NCBI GenBank assembly: GCA_017882705.1
Contig: JADGOZ010000034.1
Span: forward strand, 1 to 64,000
DNA: 64,000 nucleotides
Source of the DNA: Candidatus Nanopelagicales bacterium
GTDB taxonomy: Bacteria; Actinomycetota; Actinomycetes; S36-B12; CAIYMF01
Direction of reading: 5' to 3'
Each line of letters begins with the position of its first letter. The stretch's first letter is position 1. Made by a program: the position numbers and the translations under genes. Below the pieces are notes generated by a model. The model worked only from the letters and a program-made list of their open reading frames with translations, made no database searches and was not told the DNA's origin. This document shows, piece after piece, positions 63,597-64,000 of this stretch.

Positions 63597-64000
63597 TCAG
63601 GCGCGATCGACGGGCGGTTCGCCGAGGATGCCCTGCGGGCGGAAGACCATGAGCAGGATGAGGACGGTGAAGACGACCGACTGCGACCAGCCCTGGCCGA
63701 AGCCGTGCGGCAGGCCGTCGTTGAGCGCCTGGATCTCGCCGATGAGGAAGCCGCCGAGGACCGCGCCGGGCAGGTTGCCGACTCCGCCGAGCACCGCCGC
63801 CGTGAAGGCGATGAGACCGAACTGGTAGCCGTCGCTGTAGTTGGTGTTGCCGAAGGTCGCGAAGTAGAGCATCCCGGCCGCGCCCGCGAGCGCGCCGCCG
63901 AGGGCGAACGTGAACGAGATCGTGCGGTCGACGTCGACCCCCATGAGCCGCGCGGCATCGCGGTCCTGCGAGGTCGCACGCATCGCTCGGCCCTGACGCG
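63597..64000 (-). CDS. Branched-chain amino acid ABC transporter permease (LivH family), partial
   Basis: The C-terminal 128-134 residues run off the window. The segment RAMRATSQDRDAARLMGVDV is the ATPase-contact loop of LivH/LivM permeases, and the following helices with GNLPGAVLGGFLIGEIQA and FRPQGILG are typical of LivH. The frame is open to the window edge, so the Met at 63983 is internal. The rest of the importer should lie beyond 64000. Confidence 0.88.
   Translation of the reverse strand, partial: RQGRAMRATSQDRDAARLMGVDVDRTISFTFALGGALAGAAGMLYFATFGNTNYSDGYQFGLIAFTAAVLGGVGNLPGAVLGGFLIGEIQALNDGLPHGFGQGWSQSVVFTVLILLMVFRPQGILGEPPVDRA

Overview
The window is 64 kb of high-GC, gene-dense DNA from an actinobacterium, most plausibly a member of the Nocardioidaceae (Nocardioides/Aeromicrobium type). 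Support comes from many GTG starts, the mycothiol gene mshB, the 7Fe ferredoxin next to dapC, an LmeA-type lipid-binding protein, a DUF3117 mini-protein, TatB, and a gene order that, from memory, follows the Mycobacterium tuberculosis stretch from typA to the mgtE-like gene (roughly Rv1165 to Rv1232). The genus is inferred from this pattern, not proven. I see no tRNA, rRNA, CRISPR array or replication origin.

Layout. 1-7.2 kb: end of typA, then a peptide/nickel-type ABC importer in the order permease, binding protein, permease, ATPase, ATPase. 7.2-13.1 kb: an S9 peptidase, mshB, an FtsH-like membrane protease and a membrane protein. 13.1-18.6 kb: a compact chemosensory module (CheW, six-helix MCP, CheA-REC hybrid, REC-GAF protein) with no cheR or cheB. 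18.6-23.4 kb: flavin reductase, VanW-type protein, two-component pair. 23.4-24.5 kb: a decayed methyltransferase between two copies of a GC-rich repeat. 24.5-31.2 kb: SirB1-like protein, ferredoxin, dapC, citrate synthase, dapD, dapE (diaminopimelate/lysine branch). 31.2-36.9 kb: tandem LOG proteins, small proteins, tag, DUF3117, two unknown genes and an O-methyltransferase. 37-42 kb: the envelope-stress set sigE, anti-sigma factor, RseB-like regulator, LmeA-like protein, htrA, tatB. 42-47.5 kb: a phosphotransferase, mrp, DUF1003, an MgtE-like cytosolic protein, a lipoprotein and a broken GGDEF gene. 48.4-54.4 kb: a CitE-like lyase and a five-gene operon that fits trans-4-hydroxy-L-proline breakdown. 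54.35-55.2 kb: IS481-type scars and a frameshifted GrpB gene. 55.3-64 kb: an oxidoreductase, a miniature repressor/membrane-protein operon with two matching operators, an acyl-CoA dehydrogenase, stress-protein-like genes, a glycosyltransferase remnant, NUDIX and RecB-like nuclease genes, and the start of a branched-chain amino acid permease that runs off the window.

How it fits together. A conserved backbone (mshB, fdxA-dapC, dapD/dapE, tag, sigE to tatB, mrp) is interrupted by accessory insertions: the FtsH-like protease, the chemosensory module, the repeat-flanked methyltransferase, the unknown pair and the hydroxyproline operon. Many first genes of transcription units carry a -10-like hexamer (often TAGnnT) only 6-7 bases before the start codon, which predicts widespread leaderless mRNAs. 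The most interesting items are the hydroxyproline operon with the insertion scar at its 3' end, the repressor/mini-membrane-protein operon with paired operators, the chemosensory module, the FtsH variant, and the unknown zinc-ribbon-like pair.
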